A stretch of DNA of 64,000 nucleotides, taken from assembly GCF_047511655.1 (NCBI RefSeq), contig NC_133386.1, positions 78,309,501 through 78,373,500 on the forward strand, read 5' to 3'. How positions within the stretch are numbered: position 1 is the first letter of the stretch; every line of letters starts with the position of its first letter. The notes under the pieces were generated by a model. The model was not told the origin of the DNA. It saw nothing but the letters and a program-made list of their open reading frames with translations, and made no database searches. A program made the position numbers and the translations under genes. Positions 46,200 to 57,414 of the stretch are shown here, piece by piece. Origin of the DNA: Castor canadensis (lineage: Eukaryota > Chordata > Mammalia > Rodentia > Castoridae).

Positions 46200-46380
46200 A
46201 GGTTAGGTATCCCTCATCTGAAATGCTGGGAACCTGAAGTAGTTCAGATTTTGGAGATTTTTGGATCTTGGAATATTTGCACAGATAGTATCGGTTGAGC
46301 ATTGCTAATCTTTTTCATTTCAGTATTTTGGATTTTTGGATTAGATATGCTCAATATGTACTGTCTTTTGATGAATAAAT
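46200..46380. repeat. DNA transposon-like MITE fragment
   Basis: GGTTAGGTATCCCTCATCTG at one end and repeated GGATTTTTGGATTAG text resemble a Tigger-type non-autonomous element. Family not certain. Confidence 0.5.
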
Positions 46381-46489
46381 ACTTTAATCTTAATGAAGTC
46401 TAGCTTATCACCTTTTTCTTTAACAGTATTTTGTTATGTTGTAAATCTTTACCTATCTCAAGTTTTAGAAGATTTTTTTCCCCAGGTTT

Positions 46490-46628
46490 TTAATTTTTTT
46501 TTTAATTTTTTTTTTTGGGGAGATGAAATCTTGCCCTGTTACCAGGCTAGCCTTGATCCTCTGGGTTCAAAAGATGCTCCTACCTCAGTTTCTTAAATAG
46601 CTAGGTGCCACTGCACTCAGCCTTCGAA
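46490..46628 (-). repeat. B1-like monomer SINE
   Basis: GATGAAATCTTGCCCTGTTACC and CTCAGTTTCTTAAATAGCTAGG in reverse after a T tract. Confidence 0.72.
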
Positions 46629-47121
46629 GTTTTATTTTCTAAGAGTTTTATAACTTTTGATTTCTGGCATGTTGAATTCATTTTGTGTTTAGAGCATTTA
46701 AAGTTCATTTTATTCTATATGGATATCCAGTTGTTCTGTCACCATTAGTTAGGAAGATTATCATTTCTCTCATTGAAATAGGTTAGCATTTTTATCACAA
46801 ATCAGCGAAATATACTGTTGGCATGGTATGTCTTTTTCCTATGCTTATAGTTTTAACCTAGGTCTTTGTAAATAAGATTTGTTAAAATAGCATACAGCTG
46901 AATGCTTTTTCAAATCCATTTGACAATCTCTGCATTTTAATTAGAATTTTTAGTACATTTATTTAAATATTGATATGGTTGAGTTAATTTTTGTCCCTAA
47001 TTTTAAAAAGATGCTTCTAATATTGTATCATGAAGTCTGGTAGTAAGCTTTTGCCTAACAAACTTAAAGGGGGGAGGCATGGAACTCTGGGATAGCAGGT
47101 AGAAGACTATTAAAGGGGTAC

Positions 47122-47573
47122 TGTTATGGTTTGGGTATGGAATGTCCCCACCTCCAAAAGGCTCATGTGTTGAAAGCATCAAACCCAGTGTAGCAGTGTT
47201 CAGAGGTGATGAGATTATGAGGAGTCTAATCTCATCAGTGGTTTAATCCATTGATGGATTCATAGCTGGGCTATTGGGAGGTGGTGGAAAGTATAGGTGG
47301 GCCTCATTGGAGGAAGTTGGTCACTGGGGCCCATGTCCTTAAAGGGCAAATCTTGTCCCTGGTATCTCTCTGTCTCTGTCTGTCTCTCTCTCTCCATCCT
47401 GAGGTGAGCAGCTTTGCTCTATCACTCCATCCCTCCATGACGTTCATCCTCTCCTTAGGCCCAAAGCAGCAGGGTGAAGGACTTGACTGAAACTATGATC
47501 CAAAATGAAACTTTCTGCCTTTTAAGTTGTTTTTCTCAGGTATCTTGACACAGCAATGAAAAGCTGACAAACA
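47122..47573 (+). repeat. MaLR solo LTR, near complete
   Basis: Begins TGTTATGGTTTGGGTATGG and ends GAAAAGCTGACAAACA. Internal hallmarks include AGGCTCATGTGTTGAAAGC, GGGCTATTGGGAGGTGG and GAGGTGAGCAGCTTTGC. A (TC)n tract lies at about 47367-47393. TG...CA termini fit a whole LTR. Confidence 0.88.
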
Positions 47574-47574
47574 T

Positions 47575-48150
47575 AGGTGCCTGCTTCAGAGAGATGTGTG
47601 TGGAATGGGAAGATATAAAAAGAAGGGTCTTATCTTTATGTGCTGGACAATGTTTAACAACCCACTCCCCAAGGGAAAAAAATAAATACCTTGATTTGTA
47701 GCATTTATCGATTCCTTGGTCTGAGTACTTCCATCATGGATGACCTTTAGCCTACCAAAATGAGGTGTACTGATTTGCAGAATTCCTGGAATTTTAACAA
47801 CTGGTACTCCAGAGCTTATGGAGGCTGAGTGTAGTTTATCACTGGGTCTTAAAGAACATTGAAAGGATGCTGTCTTGTATTCAAAAGTAAGATGTGAGGT
47901 CTTTGGATAGTTTTAAGCAGGGTGTGGCATCAAAATAATAAGGTGAATAGTAAGAATGCCTCAAATGTGAAAGAATTGTGTGGACAATATCACCAAAATT
48001 AGAAACTCAAAGGAGGATTCTTTTAAGTAAACATTATGTAACCCACAAAGCTGGGAAATATGTTTCTATCATTTTATCCCCAAATATCATTCATGTTCTG
48101 CCAGTTTTCCACATTATGTCCTAATAGCAAAAAAAATCCATGCATGTTTT
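47575..48150. other. UBE3D intron 1, nothing recognised
   Basis: No supported feature. Confidence 0.45.
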
Positions 48151-48262
48151 TGTTTGTTTGTTTGTTTGCACTGTGTAGCCCAGGCTGGCCTCAACTCAAT
48201 ATCCTCCTGTCTCAGCCTTCTGAGTACAGGGATTAAAGCCTGTACTACTCCAGGCTTTCATG
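48150..48262 (-). repeat. B1-like monomer SINE
   Basis: A (TTTG)n tract, then GTGTAGCCCAGGCTGGCCTC and CTGAGTACAGGGATTAAAGCC. Confidence 0.85.
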
Positions 48263-48939
48263 CCTTGCATTTTATTGACACAGTTCTTTGATATGTTTCA
48301 GTCTGAAAGATTATAGGTTATCCCTGACTTTCATGACCTTCACACTTTTTAAGATTTTAGCACAATTGTTTTGTAGGATAACCCTCCATTTGGGTTTATC
48401 TATTTCCTCAATCTGAGATTCTGGTTATTCTTCATCTTTGGCAGGTATGTTAAGGAAGTAATTCTGTGCTTTTCTCATTGTATCCTATCAGATGGCACAG
48501 ATCTTGGATTTGTTCCATTATTGGTTATGTTAACTTTGAGTACCTAGTAAGATGGTGTCTACCAGGCCTGTCCACCTTAAAGTTACTATTTTTCCCTTCA
48601 TAATCAAAAATATTAATTGGAGAGATAGGATTCTATGTAAATACCCTGGTATACATTAGGGTAAATTTAAATTTATTCAATCACTGATCTATATCAGAAA
48701 GAACACATAGACCTATTGTGGTCAGTGGGTTGTTTTTTACTCAGACCACAGCGGATACAGCCAGTGATGTCCCTTCATGGTGGTTTCTGTGCCTTTTTTG
48801 GTATGTTCCTATCATTCTTTGATTTCTTTCTTGCTTTGTTGCACGGCAAGATGTTCTAGACTTATCTCATTCTTTTCCTGCTCCAGTTCTGGATGTAGTT
48901 GTTGTATTTCCAAGAAGCCCTGGTTTTGTTTTGTTTTGT

Positions 48940-49205
48940 TTTTTTTCTTTCTTTTTTTGTCGTACTGGGGGTTGAACACAGGGCCTCACACATGCTATGT
49001 CAATGCCCTGCCACTTAAGCCATACCCTCAACCTTTTTTTTCTTTTTTTTAACAATTTAAAATTTTTTTTATTTATAGATTTGTTTATTTATTTTGTGGT
49101 ACTGAGAATCAAATCCAGGGCCTTTCCCATGGTAGGCAAATGCTCTACCACTAAGCTATAGCCCCCTTTTTTTTTTTTTTTTTTTTTACATTTTCTTTTT
49201 TTTTT
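48940..49205 (-). repeat. Two ID-like SINEs in tandem, same orientation
   Basis: First copy: GTACTGGGGGTTGAACACAGG (48960-49033). Second: GTACTGAGAATCAAATCCAGG and CTCTACCACTAAGCTATAGC (49085-49165), followed by a long T run. Confidence 0.82.
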
Positions 49206-49599
49206 AATTTAAATGGAAAATGGACTTAACAGACTGAGAGTTGAGTACTGAGTATGCTCATTACTATTGGGGTATCATTTTTCTCAGAACTAGGGTGTAT
49301 ATGTGTTTGACAATGTATGGTAGTTTATAGATGGATGTTCATATAAACATGTACAACTATTTATGTTACTATTACTAATTTATATGCATCCAAAGCCATG
49401 ATTTCACACAAGTATTTCCAGTTCTTGTCCACTACCATAGCATCTCCCTTTTTCTCTTTGTAACTACATCCTCCTACAGTAAGAAGCTTGGTGGTTGTCA
49501 GCCTCATGCTATTTGTTTCTCTGGTTACTTCTTCTCTGCGTACCTAAGGTGCTGCTTGCCCCTACTCATTGTTGACGCTCTTCCTGTGCTTGGACTCTG

Positions 49600-49775
49600 T
49601 TATAGATGGAGTGTTCGTGTCCTCCTGAAATTTATGTGTTAAAGCCTCATTCCTCAAAGTGATGGTGTTAGGAGGTAATTAGGGGGTCTATGAGGTGATG
49701 AGGCTGGAGCCACCAGGGTGAGGTTGATGTCCTTTTAAGAAGAGACACCAAAACTACCATTCTGCACAATATCTT
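49600..49775 (+). repeat. MLT1-type LTR, 5' piece
   Basis: CTGAAATTTATGTGTTAAAGCC, AGTGATGGTGTTAGGAGG and TGTCCTTTTAAGAAGAGAC match MLT1 5' sequence; the rest is absent. Confidence 0.75.
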
Positions 49776-49787
49776 ATTTAGGTCACC

Positions 49788-50125
49788 CAGTCCATGAGAT
49801 AGTTGGCCCTCTAAATCTGTGAGTTCCACATCTTCATAGCATCCTTTACCAGTTCAGTTCAGATTGAAAATATTCAGGGAAAAAAACTGCATCCATACTG
49901 AAAATATACAGACTTGTTTTTCTTATCATTATTCCCTAAACAATACCATGTAACAACTATTTACATAGCATTTGTTTTAGGTATTAAATCACGTGTAGAT
50001 GATTTAACATGTATGGGAAGGTGTACATAGGTTATGTAGATCCTACGCTATCTTATATAAGAGGCTCCAGCATTGGAGGAGAAGTTTTACATCTGTAGAG
50101 GTCCTGGAACCAGTCTCCTAAGGAC
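49788..50125 (+). repeat. Tigger-like DNA transposon (MITE), second copy
   Basis: TAGTTGGCCCTCTAAATCTG, ACTGAAAATATACAGACTTG, TTATTCCCTAAACAATACC and GAGGTCCTGGAACCAG are the same order as the 24.97-kb copy. Confidence 0.78.
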
Positions 50126-50129
50126 ATCA

Positions 50130-50610
50130 AGGGAGCAGTCCATATATTGTTATAGCAGCCTGAGACAAGACAGGCTGTGAAGCCCCAGGCTGAGCTGCCC
50201 TCCCTTAACATGCTCAGATGTCTTCCACATCTATCTTGGGGCTGACACCCCTGCTTGGTGGTCCTCCTGTTGGATGTGCTCCTCACCTTGCCTGTTTCTC
50301 TCTTCCGGGCCAGGCTGCTGTGCTGCCCTCATTTCTTGCATGGATGCCCCTTGTTCAGCTCTGTGTGATTGGCTGAATTTTCCAGAAAGGGGAAGAAGAC
50401 TGTAAAGTCAGAGATTGAGTAGGAGTGAGGGTTTAGGTACCTAGCGCTTTCCCTGGAGGCACTTGCAGTGCCAGCCACTTAGTCCAGTTGAAAATCACTG
50501 AGGTAGCAAAATGAATATGGTATATCTTTAGAGCAGTTGTCAGCAAACTACAGCTTATGGTCAAATTGACCTGCAGCCTGTTTTGGTATAGCTTGTAAGC
50601 TAAGAATGGA
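50130..50610. other. UBE3D intron 1, unclassified
   Basis: Moderately GC-rich, no recognised repeat or exon. Confidence 0.4.
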
Positions 50611-50611
50611 T

Positions 50612-50745
50612 TTTGCTTTTTTTGAAACAGGTTCTTCCTGTGTAGCCCAGGCTGGCTTTGAACTCATGATCCTCCTACTTCAGTGTCCAGAGTGCTGGCA
50701 TTTAGGCATTTGCCACTATATCTGGCATTTTTACCTTTTATTTTT
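50612..50745 (-). repeat. B1-like monomer SINE
   Basis: CTGTGTAGCCCAGGCTGGC and GAGTGCTGGCATTTAGGC in reverse. Confidence 0.82.
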
Positions 50746-50859
50746 TAAGGGTTAAAAAAATACAAAGTAGAATATGTAACAGAAACCAGATGTAGCCCAC
50801 AAAGCCATTTTTTTGAATGTCATTCTCTTATTTTTCCTTTTTCTTTAGGTATTTTTTGA

Positions 50860-51070
50860 ATGACATTTTGTTTTTATGCTGGGAAGGCCCTGACCACAAT
50901 CTTCCTGTTTACTCTTCCTGCTTAAGTGGGATGAAAGGCAGGCCCCATCACATCCAGCTTTTATTAGTTGAGATGGGCTCTTGAGAACTTTTTGATCAAG
51001 GTAGCCTTGAACTGTGAGTCTCTCATTCTGCCTCCTGAGTAGCTAGGATCATAGAACTGCACCCAGCTTT
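50860..51070 (-). repeat. B1-B1 composite SINE without ID
   Basis: CACAATCTTCCTGTTTACTC, TTAGTTGAGATGGGCTCTTG and CTCCTGAGTAGCTAGGATC in reverse; the ID module is missing. Confidence 0.75.
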
Positions 51071-51389
51071 AATGTCATTTTTTTGAAATCGGACTTGATT
51101 TAAGGGTTTGAAGCCACCCTTGCTGCAAAAAAACTCAAGTTCTTGATATTCTGTATTGCTAATTAAGTGCAAATACATATGCTTTGAAAAGGTGTTAGCC
51201 AGAAAATAGTCTTAAGATTTCCCAAAGCAAATGAAAGGCCTAACCAAGATTAATACTTAGACACATGGTCTGCCCTCTGTTATCAGATGACACGCAGAAC
51301 ACATGACCTGCTAGTCTATGGTTATGTGACGCCTAGTGGATGTCTTGCCAGACTAGGATGTAAGTCTGTAGGAGAGCAGGAGCTTTAAC

Positions 51390-51475
51390 CTGTGGCCTAT
51401 TTTAGTAGCAAAGTCTTAGGTTCAACCCTCCCAGCACCAAAACAACAACAGAAAACCCCCAAACAAACAAAACCA
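51390..51475 (+). repeat. ID-like SINE fragment
   Basis: TCTTAGGTTCAACCCTCCC and AGCACCAAAAC end with A-rich tail. Confidence 0.55.
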
Positions 51476-51479
51476 GGGG

Positions 51480-52095
51480 GAGCCATGGTACTTTGTACCA
51501 GGTAAGCACATATAAGCCTCATTACCTTTATATCCGCCTCCATCACTTTCTATGGTATTTACAGTTATTTCTAGATATGCTTTCATCCCCTCCTATAATT
51601 TCAATGCCTGCTGGACAAGGATTGTTTTACTCTTTGCTGCCTCCACTGAATAATTGTATTTATCTTAAATTAAATTAGTAGTCCTTTCACACCTAGCATT
51701 CATATATCACTATATTTTTTTCACTATTTTTTTAAAAAACTTGACAAGAAAGTTTTTTCTGTAGTATCTTTTGTTTTACTTAATCCTGTTCTTATCAAAA
51801 TCCTGTATATAAATGAACAATGCTTGGTTTACTGTGAGATACAATATGAGTTTAATGTGAGTCTCAGAAGCAAGAATGAAAAATCTGGCACTGGACTTTG
51901 ACTATACAATGACAGTGAAGGGTAGGTCTGAACTGATCTAAATCCACAGATCCTTTAGGATCTGTTTGCTGCTGTTTTCCTAGGACAGTGCCTTTAGGGC
52001 CTTTGAGGAAGAACTGAAGGATCTTGACTGTTCTTGTTTCTTTCATCATGTGGTTTTTATGAGAGAAGTAAGTCACTTGTTTGGGTTTTGTTTTT
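51480..52095. other. UBE3D intron 1 end, nothing recognised
   Basis: No repeat named; the last bases form the exon 2 acceptor. Confidence 0.45.
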
Positions 52096-52104
52096 GTTTA
52101 CCAG

Positions 52105-52307
52105 GGAGCCGAGCAGAGGAAGCATGTCTGTGGATGTTTCTGTGATGCCCACCTTGCTCCGGGTGGAGAACCCTGCGGGCTGCGTGGAGATCCAGCTTCC
52201 AGCAGAGATGAGGCTGGTGCCCTCCTCCTGTGGAGGGCTGTGCCATGTGGCCGGGGATGGCTTGCACCTGCGCCTGCGGGCGCACACGGAGTCCCAAGTG
52301 AGCCCAA
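52105..52307 (+). CDS. UBE3D: UBE3D exon 2, residues 23-90
   Basis: The acceptor is TTTGTTTACCAG, after which one base completes a Gly codon. The exon runs Glu-Pro-Ser-Arg-Gly-Ser-Met through the conserved Ile-Gln-Leu-Pro-Ala-Glu block and Gly-Asp-Gly-Leu-His-Leu-Arg-Leu. It ends one base into a Lys codon at the donor GTGAGTAG (cut after 52307). A second GTGAGC donor lies 10 bases earlier (cut after 52297), but using it would put the next exon out of frame with an immediate stop. The segment before the splice (Glu-Ser-Gln-Val-Ser-Pro) is about two residues longer than I recall in the human protein, and it is encoded by the duplicated donor sequence. Confidence 0.93.
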
Positions 52308-52734
52308 GTGAGTAGGGTGCTTCTCTGCTTTGCATTTTATTTTGTTTTTCAAATCTAAGGTTTGAAAAATGTAAGGTTCAACTTTTCTTTAAGTTGAACT
52401 TTTCCTGGGTGAAAAGACTACCTATCAGCAGCCTGAAGAGCTGTGGTTGAGAAGATCTGGAGTCTTTGTCAGCTTTGTTGCTAGCTGTGTGCAGTCCAAT
52501 ATGTCAACTGACCTTTCTTGGGCTTCCTTTCTTTCTTTTTAGTATTTTTTTTTTCTCAATAGACTGGGAACTTTAGAGCAAGCACTCTTAGGTTCCCAGC
52601 AAAATTGAGCCAAATGTATGTAGATTTACACTATATCCCCGATGTGTTTCTTTAATTGTGTTTTTTTAATTGTAAAGTTTTCTGGCTCACAGATGTGAAG
52701 ATTAAATCACATGGCAGTTATGCAAGACCTGATT

Positions 52735-53130
52735 GATTTTAGAGCATTGCATAGAAGTTCATTCATTCAGCAAATAGTAGGGCTCACACCATGTGTGAGG
52801 CATTGATCCAGGTGTCAGGGATATGGAAGTGAACAAGTAGGGACGGTTTCTGCCCACCTGGAGCTTGCATTCTACTGGGTGGGAACAGACAGTGAGCACA
52901 TAATTGAGTTGCATATGGAGAAAAGTGCAGAGGGTAAAGTAAAGAGAATAATAGCATAGGGAATGACTTAGGGTTTAGTGAAGGATGGAAAGTCAGGGAA
53001 GACCACTCTGAGGAGGTGATATTTGACTAGAACTGAATCATGGAAATTGCCCTATCCATGTCAAGACTATCCCAAGTACAGAGAACAGTATACATAAAGA
53101 CCCTGAAGTTGAGGGACATATGTAATTTGA
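52735..53130 (-). repeat. L2, reverse
   Basis: TTCATTCATTCAGCAAATAG, AGGCATTGATCCAGGTGTC, GGAGCTTGCATTCTACTGG and AAAGACCCTGAAGTTGAGG are the L2 3' end in reverse. Confidence 0.82.
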
Positions 53131-53134
53131 TTTT

Positions 53135-55400
53135 GATTGTCACTATAACTATTATAATTGCAGAATTTAATAATGTATACAAATTCAAATTGCATATTGA
53201 TTCAGTAAGGCAGTAGAAAATTTTCTTCTTTAAAACCTCATGTTTATCTATTGAGTAAAAATTACTGGTTCATTGGGGGAAACAGGCTGTGAAAGACTGA
53301 TGTCATGCTTGTTATTAGAGAAGAGTGGTAATTTTTTAAACTGTACCCTGAGACTTCACTGCTGTCTCATCTATAATAAAAGCCTCCCATATGAGTTACG
53401 TGGAGCTTGGAAGTGGGGACAATGGGATTGTCCTGAGAAGCCATCAGATGTTGAGCAGTCCCTTGGCTTTTGAAAGAGAAGTAAGAAGGAGTAATTTTTT
53501 GCCAAGGTTTCAGATTAGTGAATAACTAATTTGAGTTGGGCAAATTGTTGTTAGGAGCAGGAAGTAGGGAAAAGGGATGTCATAGAGCTAAGTGGCACAG
53601 GATAAACACTAAGAATGTCAGTTGAAACAACCATGGGAAAGAAGGATGAGGTCACCAAGATGGAGAAATAATGCAAAAATGGGCAGAGAGGTGTTGCTTC
53701 AAAGCAGAGGCTGTGTGAGTCTGGATCTCTGATGTCATCCACCTTCTCCTTTAGCAACAGTAACCACAGCAGCAAACTTGTGTTGAGTCTGGAAACTGGG
53801 GGAAGGCAGGCAGGAAAGTCACAGTGTAATTTTAGGGATGGAGGAAGGATATAGTGCTAGATTGTTGCCCACCTTTAGTCTGTAACTCTGAATATACATA
53901 TAGCAAGATTGGAACTATTTTAAAAAATTTAAATCAATGAACACTGTTTTACCTTAACTGTAGGACAAAATAAATGAACTGTTGTGTGCTGGTTTGCATA
54001 TTGTTTGTGTTCATTGGTCTCCTATTTCTTCACACTTTTAAAACATTCACTCAAATATCTGAAAAGTCAAACTTTCAAAGGCCTGGTCAGTGGTGCATGA
54101 AAGCATATGCAAAGTAGCTTCCTGGGCACTTAATTGCTTTGGTACGTTCCACATAATAGGTGGGGAAAAATATTTGCTGCCTGAATAGTTATCAGGTAAA
54201 TGCATACTGATGTGAACTCAGACTATATTGTAAAAAGGTTTTGAATTTTTTAACATCAGTTGTGTTTTAGGGTTTTTAGAAGGTTGGCTTTCCAACTGTA
54301 AGAATACCCTTTTAGGAACAACCATAATAACCATTACAGTGGTTAGAGTGTAGCACAGGTCAGAAGGTGACCCCTAGAAGGGACTGGCCACAGTGGGATG
54401 TGATCAGTACTCGCACTGGACTCATCCCCAGCAGCGAGCTCTTCCAGGGTTCCTCTGGATCAGAGTTCTGACTTTCAAACCTGACCCCAGTGACCAGCAG
54501 AGGGTAGTGTTTCTCTAAGAATTCATTGGTTCTGAAAAGAATATTTTAGATGTCTTACCTAGGTCTTCTTTTATCAGCTCAGAGTTAAAGAATGATACTG
54601 TTTATTTCACCTTAATGCTGTCAGGATTTGTGAACACCTTTAGAAATAAAACCGCAGAATTTTTAATTGCTAAGGCATGAACTTTCTGTCATTAGTTTTT
54701 TTTTTTCTAATCCTTAAAATTTATACAAATTCACATTGCCTGCTCTTCTAATGACTGTGACCTCATTTCTTCAATTAGGTTTTTTAATTGGCAAATATTT
54801 TGGTGGGTTTTTTTCCCCAAATAAAATTTTTCTTCTTCACAAATGAAATAACAGAAACTAAGGGAACATGGTGCCTTGTGCTGCTGTTTTACTCATGTGC
54901 ACATGCACATTTTCCTCACAGCTTTCATCAGACATGGAATTTTCTTCTTGGAAAATTGGGCTCTTCTTAAGAGCCATTCTGTTTCAGGGGCATGGCCCTA
55001 GAAACCAGTTTCACCATCCTTTTTTGTGGTATGTACTAGAAATGTGTGCTGGGTTGACATAAACCTTTTTAAAATCAGACTCCATTTAAATTTTAGGTAT
55101 CCATCTTCACTCATAATTAATGCTGGCATTTATAGAATGAGAGAAGTAACTCATCCCTATGTGACATGGGGTAATCTAGGGCATCACCTAGCTCAGAAAC
55201 ACTTAGCCAATCTGTTGTTTTTGAAAACACTTCTAATGTTTGCTTCTGGTTGAGTCATCATCAGGTAGTACAAATTCAGTGTGTGCTTCTGGTATATCAT
55301 AAGCAGTATGTATTAATGGTTACTGTGGCTAATAAGCCCTTGAGTATGTTAATATATTTGTGCCAAACCTCTAAGACTTGCTATTTCATTGGTTTCCTTT
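53135..55400. other. UBE3D intron 2, mostly unclassified
   Basis: No exon or named repeat. A CTCF-like motif sits at 54494-54508 and a T tract at about 54700. Several short open frames have no conservation I recognise. Confidence 0.4.
54494..54508 (+). promoter_or_regulatory. CTCF-like motif
   Basis: CCAGCAGAGGGTAGT differs from the CTCF core consensus by one base. Confidence 0.4.
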
Positions 55401-55402
55401 AG

Positions 55403-55493
55403 AACTGATTTCAATGTTTAATCAAAGCTCGAAAGCCCAAGAATGTTGCACTTTTTATTGCCAGTCCTGTGGTGAAGTCATAATAAGGGACAG
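55403..55493 (+). CDS. UBE3D: UBE3D exon 3, residues 90-120
   Basis: This 91-bp exon follows the acceptor GGTTTCCTTTAG. It completes a Lys codon and reads Leu-Ile-Ser-Met-Phe-Asn-Gln, then a cysteine-rich stretch Cys-Cys-Thr-Phe-Tyr-Cys-Gln-Ser-Cys-Gly-Glu. It ends Ile-Arg-Asp plus AG of an Arg codon with the donor GTAAGG. The CxxC pair (Cys-Gln-Ser-Cys) is a conserved feature of the family and could bind metal; that is inference. This is the last UBE3D exon in the window. Confidence 0.95.
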
Positions 55494-55499
55494 GTAAGG

Positions 55500-56755
55500 A
55501 ATGCATTTAACACTGATTTCTTCTGTACCTGGCAATGGTTTCTGCTTTCCCTATCAGAATTCTTGAAGTAATTACCAAGGGAGCAGTATATGGCTTTAAA
55601 ATGAGAGACAGTTTAATGTCACTTTGAACAGAATCAACCACAGATTTCAGCAGCAGAGTAGTGAGAAAGGGGAGAGGAGGATGCTAGTTTGAGGGAGGAA
55701 GGCTGATTTTGGGGGAAGAGCCTGGGGTGACCACTCGAGCACCTCTCTTCTTAAAAGGAGACATGGGTTCTCTTGTGTGTTGTAGCCACATGAGTGAGAA
55801 TTCCCACATTGAAGAAGTTTTCTACCTCACAGAAGCTTGTGCAGCAGGACTTTTTGTCTAGGCTGTTTCTATCTGTGCCTTTCTAAAATCCATTTCCTGT
55901 TTTCCCTGCTTATTAAAACATAACACATGGAGCACAAATTAACCTTTCTTTGGTGATTAGGTTAATCTTGTGCTCCATTCTTCTGGTGATGGGCCGTGAT
56001 TAAGTTGGTTTTACATTGTACTTATTTATTTTCTGCCTCCTCTCTCCCTCTGGTCAGCCTTCTTATTTGTTGGGCATAACCTCTTCTCTCTGAATTTTCA
56101 TCTTTGAATCACTCGTTAGGTTGGAAAGACAAATGAAACCTTATTACTGTTAACAATATGTAGAATTCTTTGATGGGTTTCCTGAGTCAGGTATTCATTT
56201 GTAAGTGAACAAAAAGGCACTGATAGAAAGCTGCTCCTCTTCCATAATGCAAGGCCTCTGTCCTTAATGTAGAAACCTGCTGGGTTCCACTCTGTCTCCC
56301 TAAATTGTCACCAGGCACTGCAGCTGCTTCCTTTGGTGTTAAGTCCTCTTTCCTCCATCCCAGGGCCACCACTTTAGTTGAGGCCACTGACTTCTTACCT
56401 AACAACCCTTGTGGCCAGCTCCTGTCTGCTCAGCCTTCCTCTAGTTTTGCCTTCTCGGATCTGTTACTGAGTGATTATTTAAGAATTCATCTGCCTCCCC
56501 TGTGTAACCACCATCCCCTGGCTCCCCCTTTCTTTCTGGGTAAAGTTTTTAAGTCCTTAGGTTGTCACATTAGCTCCTTTATGACTTCACCTGTTCACCT
56601 CTCCACCCTCAGCCTCCTCCCTCCTCCCCAAGCACACCGGTACCACTCATGTTCTATGCACAGCTCAGGTGGTTAGCATGCAGTTCTGTGGTTTCTTCAC
56701 CTTTTCTTCACCCTGGGGCCATCTGACAGCTACTCCTCTCCTGAATGTACCCCAC
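55500..56755. other. UBE3D intron 3 start, unclassified
   Basis: A CT-rich part around 56300-56700 gives a 123-codon open frame with no recognisable protein. A hairpin lies at 55927-55978. Confidence 0.4.
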
Positions 56756-56927
56756 ACCCCCTCTCCCTGTGGTTAGCACTTACCTGAACTTCAGAATTCA
56801 GCTGATAGCATATTTGCTACTGGGAGCCTTCCATTCCTAAACCCTGTGCCTCTTTAGGTACTCCTCTAAAGTTTATTTACTTGTCTTCACGATTAAACTC
56901 TAGTCTGTGGGGATGGAAAAATGGACT

Positions 56928-57052
56928 CTGTGTGTGTGTGTGTGTGTGTTTGTGTGTGTGTACTTTTTTTTTTTTTTATGGAACTGACGTTTGAATACAG
57001 GGCTTTGCACTTGCAAAGCAGGTGCTTTACCATTTGAGCCACACCTCAGTAT
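56928..57052 (-). repeat. (TG)n followed by ID-like SINE
   Basis: About 16 TG units, a T12 run, then reverse ID: CGTTTGAATACAGGGCTTTGC and CATTTGAGCCACACC. Confidence 0.85.
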
Positions 57053-57065
57053 CATTCATTCCTAT

Positions 57066-57335
57066 GGAGTACAGTATAGGGTAATGTCCAATAGTACAGA
57101 CTCAGAAGCTGGATTGAGTTTGCATCTACCATTTATTAGCTGTGTGACTTTGGGTAAGTTACTTAACCACTCTGCTCCTCAATGTCCTTATTGAGAAAAT
57201 GTGGATAATAATAGCACTTACCTCATAGAGTTGTGGGGAGCATGGAATGATTTTAAGTGTTTATAGTAGTACCTGGGCACGTGGTAAGCATTCAGTATGT
57301 GCTAGCTACTGTGATAATTATTACTCTTATCATGA
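57066..57335 (+). repeat. MIR, long and clear
   Basis: TAGCTGTGTGACTTTGGGTAAG, then ATAATAGCACTTACCTCATAG and GTTGTGGGGAGCATGG. Confidence 0.92.
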
Positions 57336-57414
57336 TTGTCCCCAGCATCAGGCACAGTGCCTGGTGAATAGCGTGCTCTCAATAAATTTCTACTGGGCTG
57401 AATTGAGTAAACCC

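Larger units (their letters stand above)
45220..47040 (-). repeat. Old L1, antisense, broken by SINEs and a DNA element
   Basis: Reverse L1 text at 45480-45620 and 45740-46190 (AAATTGCTGGGTCTTAGG; TTCTCCAAAGTGGTTGTACC) resumes at about 46385 and 46630 (TTTGATTTCTGGCATG; ATGGTTGAGTTAATTTTTG). Interrupted by SINEs at 45.62 and 46.49 kb and by a short DNA-element-like piece at 46.20 kb. Confidence 0.75.
56760..57410 (+). repeat. L2 3' end split by a (TG)n/SINE and a MIR
   Basis: L2 text runs to about 56928 (AAGTTTATTTACTTGTCTTC; TAGTCTGTGGGGATGG) and resumes at about 57340 with CCCAGCATCAGGCACAGTGC and CTCAATAAATTTCTACTGG. Confidence 0.7.

Noticed and set aside
56305-56676. 123-codon open frame in UBE3D intron 3
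   Set aside because: CT-rich composition gives few stops; no domain or conservation recognised.
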